A stretch of DNA of 64,000 nucleotides, from contig NZ_JOEQ01000037.1 in NCBI RefSeq assembly GCF_000721075.1, forward strand, positions 1 to 64,000, in the 5' to 3' direction. A program made the position numbers and the translations under genes. This DNA is from Streptosporangium amethystogenes. Lineage in GTDB: Bacteria > Actinomycetota > Actinomycetes > Streptosporangiales > Streptosporangiaceae. The stretch's first letter is position 1. The number at the start of each line of letters is the position of its first letter. Positions 25,482-33,518 of the stretch are shown piece by piece. The notes under the pieces are model-generated. The model did no database searches and was not told the DNA's origin. It saw nothing but the letters and a program-made list of their open reading frames with translations.

Positions 25482-25954
25482 CTGGATTCACTCACATCGA
25501 CGAGACCGGCGCGGCGCGCATGGTGGACGTCTCGGCCAAGGACGTCTCCGTCCGTACCGCGACCGCCACCGGCAGGGTGTTGCTCTCGGCCGAGGCCGTG
25601 GCGCTGCTGCGGTCGGGGGAGGTCCCCAAGGGCGACGCGATCGGCACCGCGCGGATCGCCGGGATCATGGGTGCCAAGCGGACCCCCGACCTGATCCCGC
25701 TCTGCCACCCCATCGCGCTGCACGGGGTCAAGGTCGAGCTGGCCGTGGTCGACGACGGCGTGGAGATCACGGTACGGGTCAAGACCGCCGACCGTACCGG
25801 GGTCGAGATGGAGGCGCTGACCGCGGTCTCGGTCGCCGCGCTCGCCCTGATCGACATGGTCAAGGCGGTCGACCCGGCCGCCGTGATCACCGATGTCCTC
25901 CTTGAGGAGAAGACCGGCGGCAAGACGGGCGTCTGGACCAGGGGAACCTCGTGA
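25478..25954 (+). CDS. moaC: cyclic pyranopterin monophosphate synthase MoaC
   Basis: 158 residues, GTG start overlapping the glp stop. Signature segments: FTHIDETGAARMVDVSAKDV, GTARIAGIMGAKRTPDLIPL followed by the catalytic CHPI, TADRTGVEMEALTAV and ALIDMVKAVD. Converts 3',8-cyclo-GTP into cyclic pyranopterin monophosphate in Moco synthesis. MoaA and other early genes are not in this window. Confidence 0.95.
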   Translation: MTGFTHIDETGAARMVDVSAKDVSVRTATATGRVLLSAEAVALLRSGEVPKGDAIGTARIAGIMGAKRTPDLIPLCHPIALHGVKVELAVVDDGVEITVRVKTADRTGVEMEALTAVSVAALALIDMVKAVDPAAVITDVLLEEKTGGKTGVWTRGTS

Positions 25955-26424
25955 GGGCTCTGGTGATCACCGCATCCAACCGGGCCGCCGCCGGGACCTA
26001 CCAGGACACCTCGGGGAAGCTGCTGGCCCATCTTCTCGCCGAGGCCGGGTGCGAGGTGGACGGGCCGAGGGTGGTTCCCGACGGCGAGCCGGTCGAGGCG
26101 GCGCTCCGCTCCGGGGTGGCCGAGGGGTACGACGTGATCGTCACCACCGGCGGCACCGGGCTGACCCCGGCCGACCTCACCCCGGAGATGACCCGGCGGG
26201 TGATCGACAGGGAGGTCCCCGGCATCGCCGAGGCCATCCGCCAGGTCAACCGGGAGAAGGTACCCACCTCGATCCTGTCGCGCGGGCTCGCCGGGCAGGC
26301 GGGTGGCACGCTGATCGTCAATTTGCCCGGTTCCTCCGGAGGGGTGCGCGACGGCATGGCCGTGCTGGCGCCCGTGCTCCGGCATGCCGTGGACCAGATC
26401 CGCGGGGGAGACCACCCTCGCTGA
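25951..26424 (+). CDS. MogA/MoaB-family molybdopterin adenylyltransferase
   Basis: 157 residues, GTG start overlapping the moaC stop by 4 bp. MoCF-binding fold: VITASNRAAAGTYQDTSG, DVIVTTGGTGLTPADLTPE, NLPGSSGGVRDGM. Adenylates molybdopterin before metal insertion by the neighbouring glp product. MoaB versus MogA cannot be separated by eye. Confidence 0.9.
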   Translation: MRALVITASNRAAAGTYQDTSGKLLAHLLAEAGCEVDGPRVVPDGEPVEAALRSGVAEGYDVIVTTGGTGLTPADLTPEMTRRVIDREVPGIAEAIRQVNREKVPTSILSRGLAGQAGGTLIVNLPGSSGGVRDGMAVLAPVLRHAVDQIRGGDHPR

Positions 26425-26476
26425 CCCGTACCTTCCGCGCCCCGGCTCCCATGGCACGGGAGGCGGTGTTGGGGGG

Positions 26477-27133
26477 ATGATGGAGGGCGTGGATCGACTT
26501 CGTGGCTGGCCGGTGACCCTGACGGAAGGTCCGGTAGGACTTCGACCGCTGCGGCTGCGAGACGTACGCGTCTGGCGGGAGTCGCGGCTGCGCAACGCGA
26601 ACTGGCTCCGCCCCTGGGAGCCGAGCAATCCCGAAACCCCCCTCTTCAAGACCGGCCTCGGTCCCTACATCTCGATGGCCGGAACCCTGCGCAGGGAGGC
26701 CCGGCAGGGCCTCGCACTACCGTGGGTGATCACCTACGAGGGTGCCTTCGCCGGGCAGCTCACCGTGGGTGCCATCGTCTGGGGCTCCGCCAGGTCGGCA
26801 CAGATCGGTTACTGGGTGGACGGCGCCCTGGCCGGTCGCGGGATCACCCCCACCGCGGTCGCCATGGCGGTCGACCACTGCTTCTTCATCACCGGTCTGC
26901 ACCGCATCGAGGCCAACATTCGCCCGGAAAATCACGCAAGCCGCAGAGTGGTTGAAAAGCTTGGTTTTAGGGAAGAGGGCATCAGACGTAGGCATCTACA
27001 CATCGATGGTGCCTGGCGCGATCACATCTGTTACGCGCTCACGGTCGAAGACGCACCGAGAGGGTTGCTGGTGCGGTGGCGGCGGGCCCGTGAGGCGGCC
27101 GCCCACGGCGGCACTCCGCACGAAGAGGTTTGA
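26477..27133 (+). CDS. GNAT-family N-acetyltransferase (RimJ/RimL-like)
   Basis: 218 residues from ATG 26477. RimJ/RimL layout: VGLRPLRLRDVRVWRESRLR, WVITYEGAFAGQLTVG, QIGYWVDGALAGRGITPTAV (acetyl-CoA loop), HRIEANIRPENHASRRVVEK and LGFREEGIRRR. Probably acetylates a protein N-terminus or small molecule. It follows the Moco genes by 52 bp; this neighbourhood upstream of sepX recurs in actinomycetes in my recollection. Confidence 0.9.
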   Translation: MMEGVDRLRGWPVTLTEGPVGLRPLRLRDVRVWRESRLRNANWLRPWEPSNPETPLFKTGLGPYISMAGTLRREARQGLALPWVITYEGAFAGQLTVGAIVWGSARSAQIGYWVDGALAGRGITPTAVAMAVDHCFFITGLHRIEANIRPENHASRRVVEKLGFREEGIRRRHLHIDGAWRDHICYALTVEDAPRGLLVRWRRAREAAAHGGTPHEEV

Positions 27134-27257
27134 AGATCTCGCGACACACCGCATCGAATGCTCGTCAAATAGTGACACGCGGTCTTACGGTGCGTGACAT
27201 GAGCACATCGAAGGCGCCGGGGGACCACCCGTGTCTTCGTGCTGCCCGGAGGTGGCC

Positions 27258-27908
27258 GTGAGCAGCGTCGTCCTGTATCTGGCCATTGTCATCATGTGGC
27301 TATGCGTGCTCGTGCCCATGTGGCTGCGCCGCGATCGCAACACCCTCGTCGAGACGGCCAAGGACCCCGAGTCGTACGCCTACGACGAGGACTCCACTGA
27401 GACCCTGGTCGAGCCGCCGCACGCGTCGGCTGCGGAGTTCCCGCCGCCCGCCGACCACGAGACCCCGGCGGATGCCCGGACCGAGCCCGAGGCCTCGCCC
27501 GCCCGCCGGCCCAACCCGCGTAGGGCCGCGGCCGAGCGCCGTCGCGCCGAGCTCCGGCGCAGGGGGAGGCAGGTGGCCAAGCGCAGGCGGCTGACCTTCT
27601 GGTGCGTGCTGCTCCTGCTCGCCTCCGTGGTGACGGCTGCCGTCCAGATCATCCCCTGGTGGGGCGTAGCGCCCTCAGTGGTGCTTCTGGGGGCCTATCT
27701 GGCTGTTCTCCGGGTCACCGTGCAGATCGACGCCGAGCAGCGGAGAGCGGCCGCCAAGGCCCGCGCGGAACGTGCCAGACGCGCCCGCCGCCGCGCCGCC
27801 CTGCTGGAGGCCCAGCGCCCGGTGGCCGAGGTCATCGACCTGACCGCGCTCCGCGACGAACTCTTCGACCAGTACGCCGAGTCCCCCCGCCGCGCGGTCG
27901 GCGACTGA
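27258..27908 (+). CDS. sepX: divisome protein SepX/GlpR
   Basis: 216 residues from GTG 27258 with GGAGG five bases upstream. N-terminal TM with the family motif VVLYLAIVIMWLCVLVPMWL, then a charged Pro/Glu/Arg-rich linker. A second pair of TMs lies around residues 115-155 (FWCVLLLLASVVTAA, WWGVAPSVVLLGAYLAVL), and the tail is a basic helix. SepX is known in Streptomyces as an FtsZ/SepF-associated membrane component of sporulation and vegetative septa. The name is assigned from the N-terminal motif and topology. Confidence 0.75.
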   Translation: MSSVVLYLAIVIMWLCVLVPMWLRRDRNTLVETAKDPESYAYDEDSTETLVEPPHASAAEFPPPADHETPADARTEPEASPARRPNPRRAAAERRRAELRRRGRQVAKRRRLTFWCVLLLLASVVTAAVQIIPWWGVAPSVVLLGAYLAVLRVTVQIDAEQRRAAAKARAERARRARRRAALLEAQRPVAEVIDLTALRDELFDQYAESPRRAVGD

Positions 27909-27965
27909 CAGTGGCTCTGGATGGCGCGAGTGCCCCTGGAAGTTTGCTAATCTAGTCCACGTCTT

Positions 27966-28042
27966 GGGGATGTAGCGCAGTCCGGTAGCGCACTTCGTTC
28001 GCATCGAAGGGGTCAGGGGTTCGAATCCCCTCATCTCCACCA
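27966..28042 (+). tRNA. tRNA-Ala (anticodon CGC), CCA encoded
   Basis: Acceptor GGGGATG pairs with CATCTCC, with the G3:U70 pair that specifies alanine. Anticodon stem CTTCG/CGAAG, loop TTCGCAT (anticodon CGC, reading GCG). T arm GGGGTTCGAATCCCC. CCA at 28040-28042. The element end begins at the very next base. Confidence 0.95.
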
Positions 28043-28283
28043 GGGGCCGTTCTTGAAACGGCTGGACTGAGGTTGACGGGATCCCGTCTGATCATCGCGA
28101 TCAGGCGGGATCTTGTCGTTTCAGGGATTTCCGAATCGGGTTCGTGCTGGTTTGGAAGCTGCAGAGCAGGTGCCCGGGAAGGTCTAGGTGGTGTCAGACC
28201 GCTGGTCGAGGACCGAGTTCGCGTCGTTGGGCATGGCGAAGCCGCCGCTGAGCTGGGTGCGACAGGGGGATCTGAATTGCGGC
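28043..28283. repeat. mobile-element end, copy 1 (two hairpins) abutting tRNA-Ala
   Basis: Non-coding end of the transposase-bearing element. A small hairpin GCCGTT-cttga-AACGGC (28046-28062) is followed by a large one at 28080-28112 (14-bp arms, 5-base loop ATCGC, one G-U pair) and then TTGTCGTTT. The transposase stop comes ~170 bp later. Homologous ends occur at ~40.1, 45.8 and 50.8 kb. The large stem plus T-rich tail could also terminate transcription. Confidence 0.75.
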
Positions 28284-30077
28284 TCATGGGATGGGTGGTG
28301 GCCTGCTCCGATTCGGGGGCGGCATGCGGTCGGCCTGTTCTGCTGTGATTTCGAGGACGTCGGCCGAGGTGTCGGCCCCGTCTGGAGGCTGCTGGGTGTG
28401 GCGCCACTGGTCGAGGAAGTGGTCGTTGGCGACCGTGACGAGCAATGCGACCAGGATGGTTTGGGCGACGCGTCCGTGGGCGAGCCGGTTTTTGGGATTA
28501 CCGAGGTCGAGGTCGTGTCCCTTGAGCCGACCGTTGATGCCTTCGGTGTTGGCGCGGACAGACTTGTAGGTCCCGATCCAGGTGGGACTGAGGTAGGCCA
28601 GGTCCTGGCGGAACTTGTCGAGGTGGCCGAGGTCGTCTTTGCCCAGGGTGATGGTGTGCTGGCGGCAGATCTTCGGCAGTTCGCCGGCCTTCAGGTCGGG
28701 CTGTGGGGGCAGAACGCGGGGCTTTGCCGCGAGGTGAGCCGCTCGCTGTCGGGCGTCGGTCAGGTCGACCGCGGCAGGCCGGAGCGGCCCGCGCTGGTGG
28801 AGGCGGTCGAAGCGGGGGCAGGTGAGCGATGGAGAGGTGCCTGCTGCCGGGCACTGGAAGCGGATGGCGCCGTCTGCATTCGCGTTCTGTTTGAGACGCA
28901 GCAAGTACGGCTCTCGCGCGGTGATCAACGCGGTGAGTTCTTCCGATGGTCTGCGGATGGCGGCGTCGTCCAGGCCGGTGGTGGCGGTGGCGAGCCGGTC
29001 AGGCATCAGCGGGCAGGCCAGGGAGCCGTCGATGAGCAGCGCGCCGTGGGCGCTGCCCTGCACTCCTCGCTGATCCACTTTGTAATCGAGGGCGAGCCGG
29101 TAGCCGAGTTCTCGTGCGGGTTGGGCGAAGTGGGCGGGTTGTTGGTCGGTGTAGGCGCGGTCGACGACGGCGAAGGCGGTGGGGAAGCCGAGCGTGGACA
29201 GGGGTTTCAGGGTGGTGATGGCGTTGGCGCCGATGCGTTTGTGTGGGGTGTCGAGGACCAGGCCGAGCGCCAGTTGCGGGAAGGAACCGAGAACCGAGCG
29301 GGTGCGGGCGGCGACGGTGAGGGTGGCGCTGTAGCCGTACTCGGCTTGGCCGGCCCCGGCGGAGTGGTGCCAGCCCGCGGTGATTTCGGTGGAGGCGATC
29401 AGTTCGCCGGTGGAGCGGCGAGTTCGGGGCGGGCGGGCGAAGACCGGGGTGGCGGTGGTGTCGATGCCGACGTCACCGCGAAAGCCTGCCAGGTGGCCGC
29501 GGCCTTTGCTCCAGCGGACCGGGGTGAGCACGAGCGCGGTGACGATGTCTTGCAGCAGGTCCCGCTTGCGGATGTGGCCGGGATCGTCGTCTTGCCAGGC
29601 GGCGGCGAGCAGATCGGCCTGGTGCTGGGGCAGGCGGGTGCGGCGGTCGTGCCGGGCCACATCCAGCAGGGTGGTGAGCCGGTCGAAGGCGCGGTAGAAG
29701 CATCGGTTGTCGGCCAGGCAGGCGTGCGGATCGTCAGCGGGTGGCCCGTCGGCGTCCAGTCCCAGATGCTCCCGGGAAGCCGCAGACAGACAGAAGGCGG
29801 CCAGCCGCCAGGCATCGGCCAGGGTGGCTTTGCCGCTGTGGTGGATCGAGACCATCAGGCAGACGAGCACCGCCCGGATCGGCATTCCCGCCGGTCCGGA
29901 GCGTGGGCCAAGCTCGTCGTCGATCAACGGCATGATGCCGGAGTCATCCAGCAGGCAGGTGTAGTGGCTGGTGACGGCGTCAGGGATCTGTGCCGTCTGT
30001 TTGGTGGGAGGCCGGGGTCGGGTGGTGCGGGCTCGGGTGGTGCGCGGCGGCCAGGCGCGTGGCTTCGCCGTACTCAC
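28284..30077 (-). CDS. DDE transposase of an unassigned IS family
   Basis: 597 residues from GTG 30077, which overlaps the TGA of the upstream integrase-like gene (GTGA). Segments expected of a DDE transposase: N-terminal domain (RAVLVCLMVSIHHSGKATLA), GDVGIDTTATPVF (first Asp), AFAVVDRAYTDQQP (second Asp), KSVRANTEGINGRLKG (Glu), then a conserved C-terminus NPKNRLAHGRVAQTILVALL. Shortened relatives of this C-terminus lie at 40.4 and 51.0 kb. The frame is intact, so it may be active. Confidence 0.8.
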   Translation of the reverse strand: MSTAKPRAWPPRTTRARTTRPRPPTKQTAQIPDAVTSHYTCLLDDSGIMPLIDDELGPRSGPAGMPIRAVLVCLMVSIHHSGKATLADAWRLAAFCLSAASREHLGLDADGPPADDPHACLADNRCFYRAFDRLTTLLDVARHDRRTRLPQHQADLLAAAWQDDDPGHIRKRDLLQDIVTALVLTPVRWSKGRGHLAGFRGDVGIDTTATPVFARPPRTRRSTGELIASTEITAGWHHSAGAGQAEYGYSATLTVAARTRSVLGSFPQLALGLVLDTPHKRIGANAITTLKPLSTLGFPTAFAVVDRAYTDQQPAHFAQPARELGYRLALDYKVDQRGVQGSAHGALLIDGSLACPLMPDRLATATTGLDDAAIRRPSEELTALITAREPYLLRLKQNANADGAIRFQCPAAGTSPSLTCPRFDRLHQRGPLRPAAVDLTDARQRAAHLAAKPRVLPPQPDLKAGELPKICRQHTITLGKDDLGHLDKFRQDLAYLSPTWIGTYKSVRANTEGINGRLKGHDLDLGNPKNRLAHGRVAQTILVALLVTVANDHFLDQWRHTQQPPDGADTSADVLEITAEQADRMPPPNRSRPPPIP

Positions 30078-30996
30078 CTGTCGCGGCCGCGCAGCAGCGC
30101 GACCGCGGTGAGCTCGTCCAGGGCGGGGACGAAATGCTGGTAGCGGGCCAGCGCGGAGGCGCTCATCCCGGCCGCGGCGGCCACCACGCCCACGTCGATC
30201 CTCGCGCTCAGCAGTTCGACGATCCAGGAGGAGCGCAGTCGGCGCACCGACAGGGTGGGCAGGGCGCCGGTCGGGGTGTGGCGGGCCGTCCAGGAGCTGA
30301 ACAGGTTCTTGGCGTGCCGGCTGGCGCGTCCGGGCCGGAAGACGAAGGCGTCGCCGGGCTGGTCTGCGGCGTGAGCGAGGATGTCCTCCCAGGCAACGCG
30401 GCAGACGATCAATCGCTGCGTGCCGGGGACGGTGACCACGATCGCGCCGGAGTCCAGGCGACGCAGGTGCCCGGTTCGGACGGCGGCCACTTCCCCAGAG
30501 GTCAGACCGCAACCGAAGGCAAGTGCCATCAACGCCAACGCGTCGCCCCTGGCCTGGCCGGGCAGGTGTTCGGCCCAGCCGCGAAGGTGGCTGAGCTGGG
30601 CCGGCGAGTACGGCGGGCTGACCTTCTTGGGAGCCTTCATCGGCGGCGGCGCCTGTTCGCCGCGTTCCAGCCAGGCCAGGGTGGCGCGCATGTGCCGCAG
30701 CCAGCTGCGGTAGGTCTGGGCCGAACTCGGGGCCAGGTCGGTGCAGCCGGTCAGGACGAACGCGTCGATCGTCTCGTGCCGCAGCCACACTTCCGGGTTA
30801 TCCGGCAGGCCGGAGCGGTGCACCACACGGCCAGGCGGGTGGTCGCGGTGAGCAGCCGTTCCACCCGGTAGGGGGAGCGCTCAGCGCTGGCGGCGACCAG
30901 CATCTGCACATGCCCGCAGACGTGGTCCCACTCCGGTGGAGCTTTCTGCGGCCGGTAGCCGGTGATCTTTGCCGAGGTCGCGGGATCGAGGATCAC
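30074..30996 (-). pseudogene. tyrosine-recombinase-like (integrase-like) gene with a frameshift
   Basis: The first part starts at GTG 30996 (ILDPATSAKITGYRPQK ... LLTATTRLAVW). The second part continues in another frame (HRSGLPDNPEVWLRHETIDA ... ALLRGRDR, stop 30074-30076). The switch lies at ~30820-30828, where one base seems missing; it could be a mutation or a programmed frameshift. The C-terminal fold resembles tyrosine recombinases. GLTSGEV replaces the usual GLRxSE (Arg-I lost) and VRRLRSSW replaces HxLRxT (His lost), while LARYQHF keeps a Tyr. It is coupled to the DDE transposase and may be a DNA-binding partner rather than a recombinase (inference). Confidence 0.65.
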
Positions 30997-31009
30997 ACCC
31001 CATCCATAG

Positions 31010-31027
31010 CGGCAGAACAATCTGCCG
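31010..31027. promoter_or_regulatory. operator-like palindrome CGGCAGA-ACAA-TCTGCCG
   Basis: Perfect 7-bp arms with a 4-base centre sit in the 72-bp gap between the divergent integrase-like gene (start 30996) and HTH gene (start 31069). This is a natural binding site for the HTH protein. Confidence 0.5.
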
Positions 31028-31068
31028 TTACGCAGAGCGACGACATCCGCCGAAAGGATCTGTTTGTC

Positions 31069-31383
31069 ATGGTCGGAGGACGCGCGCGGTCCCGCTCTCC
31101 CCGGGAGATGGCCCAGGACCCGGAGAACTGGCCCCACGCGGACCTGTCCGGCCACCCGGCCGCCATCGCCGTCCAGGCCATCGCCGCCGCTCTGCAGAAC
31201 GTGATGGCCGAACAGGGGCTGAGTTTCCGCCGCCTGGCTGAGGTGTCCGGGGTGAACCGGCAGACCGTCAACGACGTAGCCGTCGGCCGATGCTGGCCCG
31301 ACGTGGCCACCATCGCTCAACTGGAGGCGGGGCTGGGCATCCGGTTGTGGCCTGATCCACCCGCCGGGCCCAAGGGAAGCTGA
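31069..31383 (+). CDS. small XRE-type helix-turn-helix protein
   Basis: 104 residues from ATG 31069 with AAAGGA ten bases upstream. After ~45 residues: ALQNVMAEQGLSFRRLAEVS and GVNRQTVNDVAVGRCWPDVA form a Cro/C1-type HTH, then IAQLEAGLGIRLWP. Divergent from the integrase-like/transposase pair across a palindrome, so it probably controls that mobile element. Confidence 0.8.
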   Translation: MVGGRARSRSPREMAQDPENWPHADLSGHPAAIAVQAIAAALQNVMAEQGLSFRRLAEVSGVNRQTVNDVAVGRCWPDVATIAQLEAGLGIRLWPDPPAGPKGS

Positions 31384-31640
31384 CTCGGGACGAGCTCGGT
31401 TTGAGTTTCGCCTTGGTGAGGGCATCGTCGGTCCTTCCCGCCGCGCCCCTGCCGATGGCAGGGCAGGCGAAATCCGGGCTCGACGTCTCCCCAAAACACC
31501 TCGTTCAGGTTACTCTCGGGAATGCGGGAGCAACTGTCGGTTAGTCCTGCTGGGCGCTCACGCAACCCGGGTGCCGCCGAGGGCCTAATCTCGGCGGCAC
31601 CAATTCGTGCACGGCAGGGGCCGTGATCACATGTCGGCGG

Positions 31641-32060
31641 TCAAACGGCCTCCCAGCTGGGCGCGTGCCCGTTGATATTGGAGGCGACCGAATAAAGTCC
31701 GTCTGCTTCGTGCCGCAGCCAGCCGTCGCTCACCAGCCGCTGCAGCCGGGAGCGCATCCCCTCCACCTGTGAGCGGCTATCCGGCTTGCCGATGGCCTGC
31801 GCGATCTCCCGCGCCCGCATGGGCTCCTCGGCTGTGGCTAGAAATGCCACCACCTGCCGCCGGAAGCCCCGTAGGGGCGGCAGGCGTGGCGGCTCGTCAG
31901 CGAGATCGCTACGGGCCGAGCCGGACGGCTCCTCGATGACCACGCCGTCGTCTGCGGCCGTGTCGGTTTCGCTGGGGTCGTCGTCGGCGAACTCCGTCAG
32001 AGTCTCACGGGTGATTGCCGGTCGGCGCAGTTGCTCTTCGACGACCCCCAAGTCGGTCAT
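31641..32060 (-). pseudogene. winged-helix protein gene, 5' end replaced by IS sequence
   Basis: The C-terminal ~75 residues form a winged helix (RQVVAFLATAEEPMRAREIA, SQVEGMRSRLQRLVSDGWLR). The preceding acidic linker runs back to VEEQLRRPAITRETLTEFAD. Upstream of VEEQ the frame reads into the 3' end of an IS transposase, and ATG 32060 lies in that IS DNA. A second copy of the linker segment at 40.87-41.03 kb has a different upstream sequence (KASPELPAVLAVEEQ), showing what was lost here. A hybrid protein may still be made. Confidence 0.6.
31888..32043 (-). repeat. 156-bp segment duplicated at 40871-41026 (one mismatch)
   Basis: From ggcggctcgtcagcgagatc to cagttgctcttcgacg the two copies agree except for one base (gaccacGccg versus gaccacAccg). 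It encodes the VEEQLRR...DLADEPP linker of the winged-helix gene. Flanking sequence differs on both sides. Confidence 0.9.
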
Positions 32061-33099
32061 GTCGGCGGATGTCGAGCGGTGCGATTCCAGCGGAGGCGGT
32101 GTCGGGAAGCGATCGAAGCGGAGCTGCCTGCCGGAGAGCGCGGTGCGGCCGATGTGAGTTGTAGAAGGTCTCGAACTCACGCAGCGCGTGGAGGAGATGG
32201 CTCTGGTTCCAGATCAAGGTCCGGTCCAGCAGTTCGCGCCGACAGGTCTGGATCCAGCGCTCCATGATGGAGTTCATCCGTGGTATCCCGACACCGCTCT
32301 TGACGATGCGTACTGCGGCATCGGCCAGCACCGCGTCGAAGGCCGCGGTGAATTCGGCGTCCCGGTCGCGGATGAGGAACCTGGCAGTGCTACCCACATC
32401 CTGCAGATCCATGGCGAGGTTGCGGCCGAGTTGGGTGACCCACTGCCCGATGGGGTGGGCGGTGACGCCGAGGACGCGGATACGGCGGGTGGCGTGCTCG
32501 ATGACCGCCAGAACGTACAGGCGGGCGCCGGTGAGAGTACGGACCTCGAAGAAGTCGCACGCCAGCAAGGCACCTGCCTGGCTGCGCAGGAACGCGGCCC
32601 AGGTCGTGGCGGTCCGCTCGGGAGACGGGTCGATACCGTGCGCTTTGAGGATCTCCCACACCGTAGAGGCGGCGACCTTGATACCGAGCGCGGCCAGCTC
32701 ACCGTGAATGCGCCGGTAGCCCCATGAGGCGTTCTCCCGTGCCAGTCGCAACACCAGCAGTTGTACGGACCGGACGGTACGCGGACGTCCACGCCCGCGA
32801 GGCGCGCTGGCCGCGGCGTGACGGCGCCGCAGCAGGTCACGGTGCCATCGCAGGATGGTGTCCGGTCGGACCAGCAACACAAGGTGCCGGAGCTTGTCCG
32901 TCGGCAGGCGGTGAAGTAGCCCAGCGAGGAGGAACCGATCAGTCGGTGTGAACACGGGCTTGGCCGCCTGCCGCTGCAGCACCATCAGCTGGTGCCGTAA
33001 CACCAAGATTTCGATCTCCTTGTCCCGATCGGTTCGAAGTAGCAGCCCCAGGAACGAGAACATGGTCGTCATCGTGAGGTAGGCCAAGCGCAGTAACAC
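32005..33099 (-). CDS. integrase-core (rve) IS transposase with altered C-terminus
   Basis: 364 residues, GTG start. N-terminal LRTDRDKEIEILVLRHQLMV and HTH region (GYRRIHGELAALGIKVAAST). The integrase core has CDFFEV (Asp), RDRDAEFTAAFD (Asp) and GIPRMNSIMERW (Glu), ending RPHRALRQAAPLRS and IRRHDRLGG. After that the usual last residues are replaced by RRRATAPTGNHP, read through the adjoining winged-helix gene, so the element's 3' end is missing. All three catalytic residues remain; mobility is doubtful without the lost terminus. Confidence 0.8.
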   Translation of the reverse strand: MLLRLAYLTMTTMFSFLGLLLRTDRDKEIEILVLRHQLMVLQRQAAKPVFTPTDRFLLAGLLHRLPTDKLRHLVLLVRPDTILRWHRDLLRRRHAAASAPRGRGRPRTVRSVQLLVLRLARENASWGYRRIHGELAALGIKVAASTVWEILKAHGIDPSPERTATTWAAFLRSQAGALLACDFFEVRTLTGARLYVLAVIEHATRRIRVLGVTAHPIGQWVTQLGRNLAMDLQDVGSTARFLIRDRDAEFTAAFDAVLADAAVRIVKSGVGIPRMNSIMERWIQTCRRELLDRTLIWNQSHLLHALREFETFYNSHRPHRALRQAAPLRSLPDTASAGIAPLDIRRHDRLGGRRRATAPTGNHP

Positions 33100-33287
33100 G
33101 ATCGGCCATCATGCCGTGAGAGGCGCACGACGGGAGCACAAGAGAGTGCATCACCTCCATGACCTGCACGGATGAATATTCGGCGCCCGCACCGCTGCGG
33201 TTGGGGGCGATCGACGATCCAGGGTTCGTTCCTCACCCTGGCTCACCGAGAGCGAGGGCTGACCCCGGGTTTCGCGTAACTCGGCGG
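33100..33287. other. spacer upstream of the rve transposase
   Basis: About 190 bp presumably containing the upstream end of the IS. I could not pair it confidently with an inverted repeat at the other end. No gene seen. Confidence 0.35.
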
Positions 33288-33415
33288 CCTGGTGGAAGGG
33301 CTGGTGGGGTCTGCGCGGGCGGCTGTCCTACACGCTGATCGCGCTGACCGGGGTGGCCTTCTTCAAGGTCGAGATGATTTACAACCTCGTCATCCTGCCG
33401 TTCCCCGCCAACTGA
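33288..33415 (+). pseudogene. C-terminal remnant of a serine hydrolase (beta-lactamase family)
   Basis: The frame reads WWKGWWGLRGRLSYTLIALT and then GVAFFKVEMIYNLVILPF, ending TGA 33413-33415. A trailing TM segment ending N-L-x-LPF is typical of actinobacterial membrane-anchored serine hydrolases of the class-C beta-lactamase family. Nothing of the catalytic domain remains. Confidence 0.45.
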
Positions 33416-33518
33416 GGCTTCCATGAAGATCGCGGACTAACTTCTCCCACCGGCCCGCAACGGCGAGCGCTGCGGGCCGATAAGGGATGGAGACCGTCAC
33501 CCGGCAGACGCCTCTGAT

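Noticed and set aside
28188..30143. 651-residue plus-strand open frame opposite the DDE transposase
   Set aside because: Gly/Val/Glu-rich shadow created by the GC-rich transposase on the other strand; no family motifs, whereas the minus strand has clear transposase blocks and a GTGA-coupled start.
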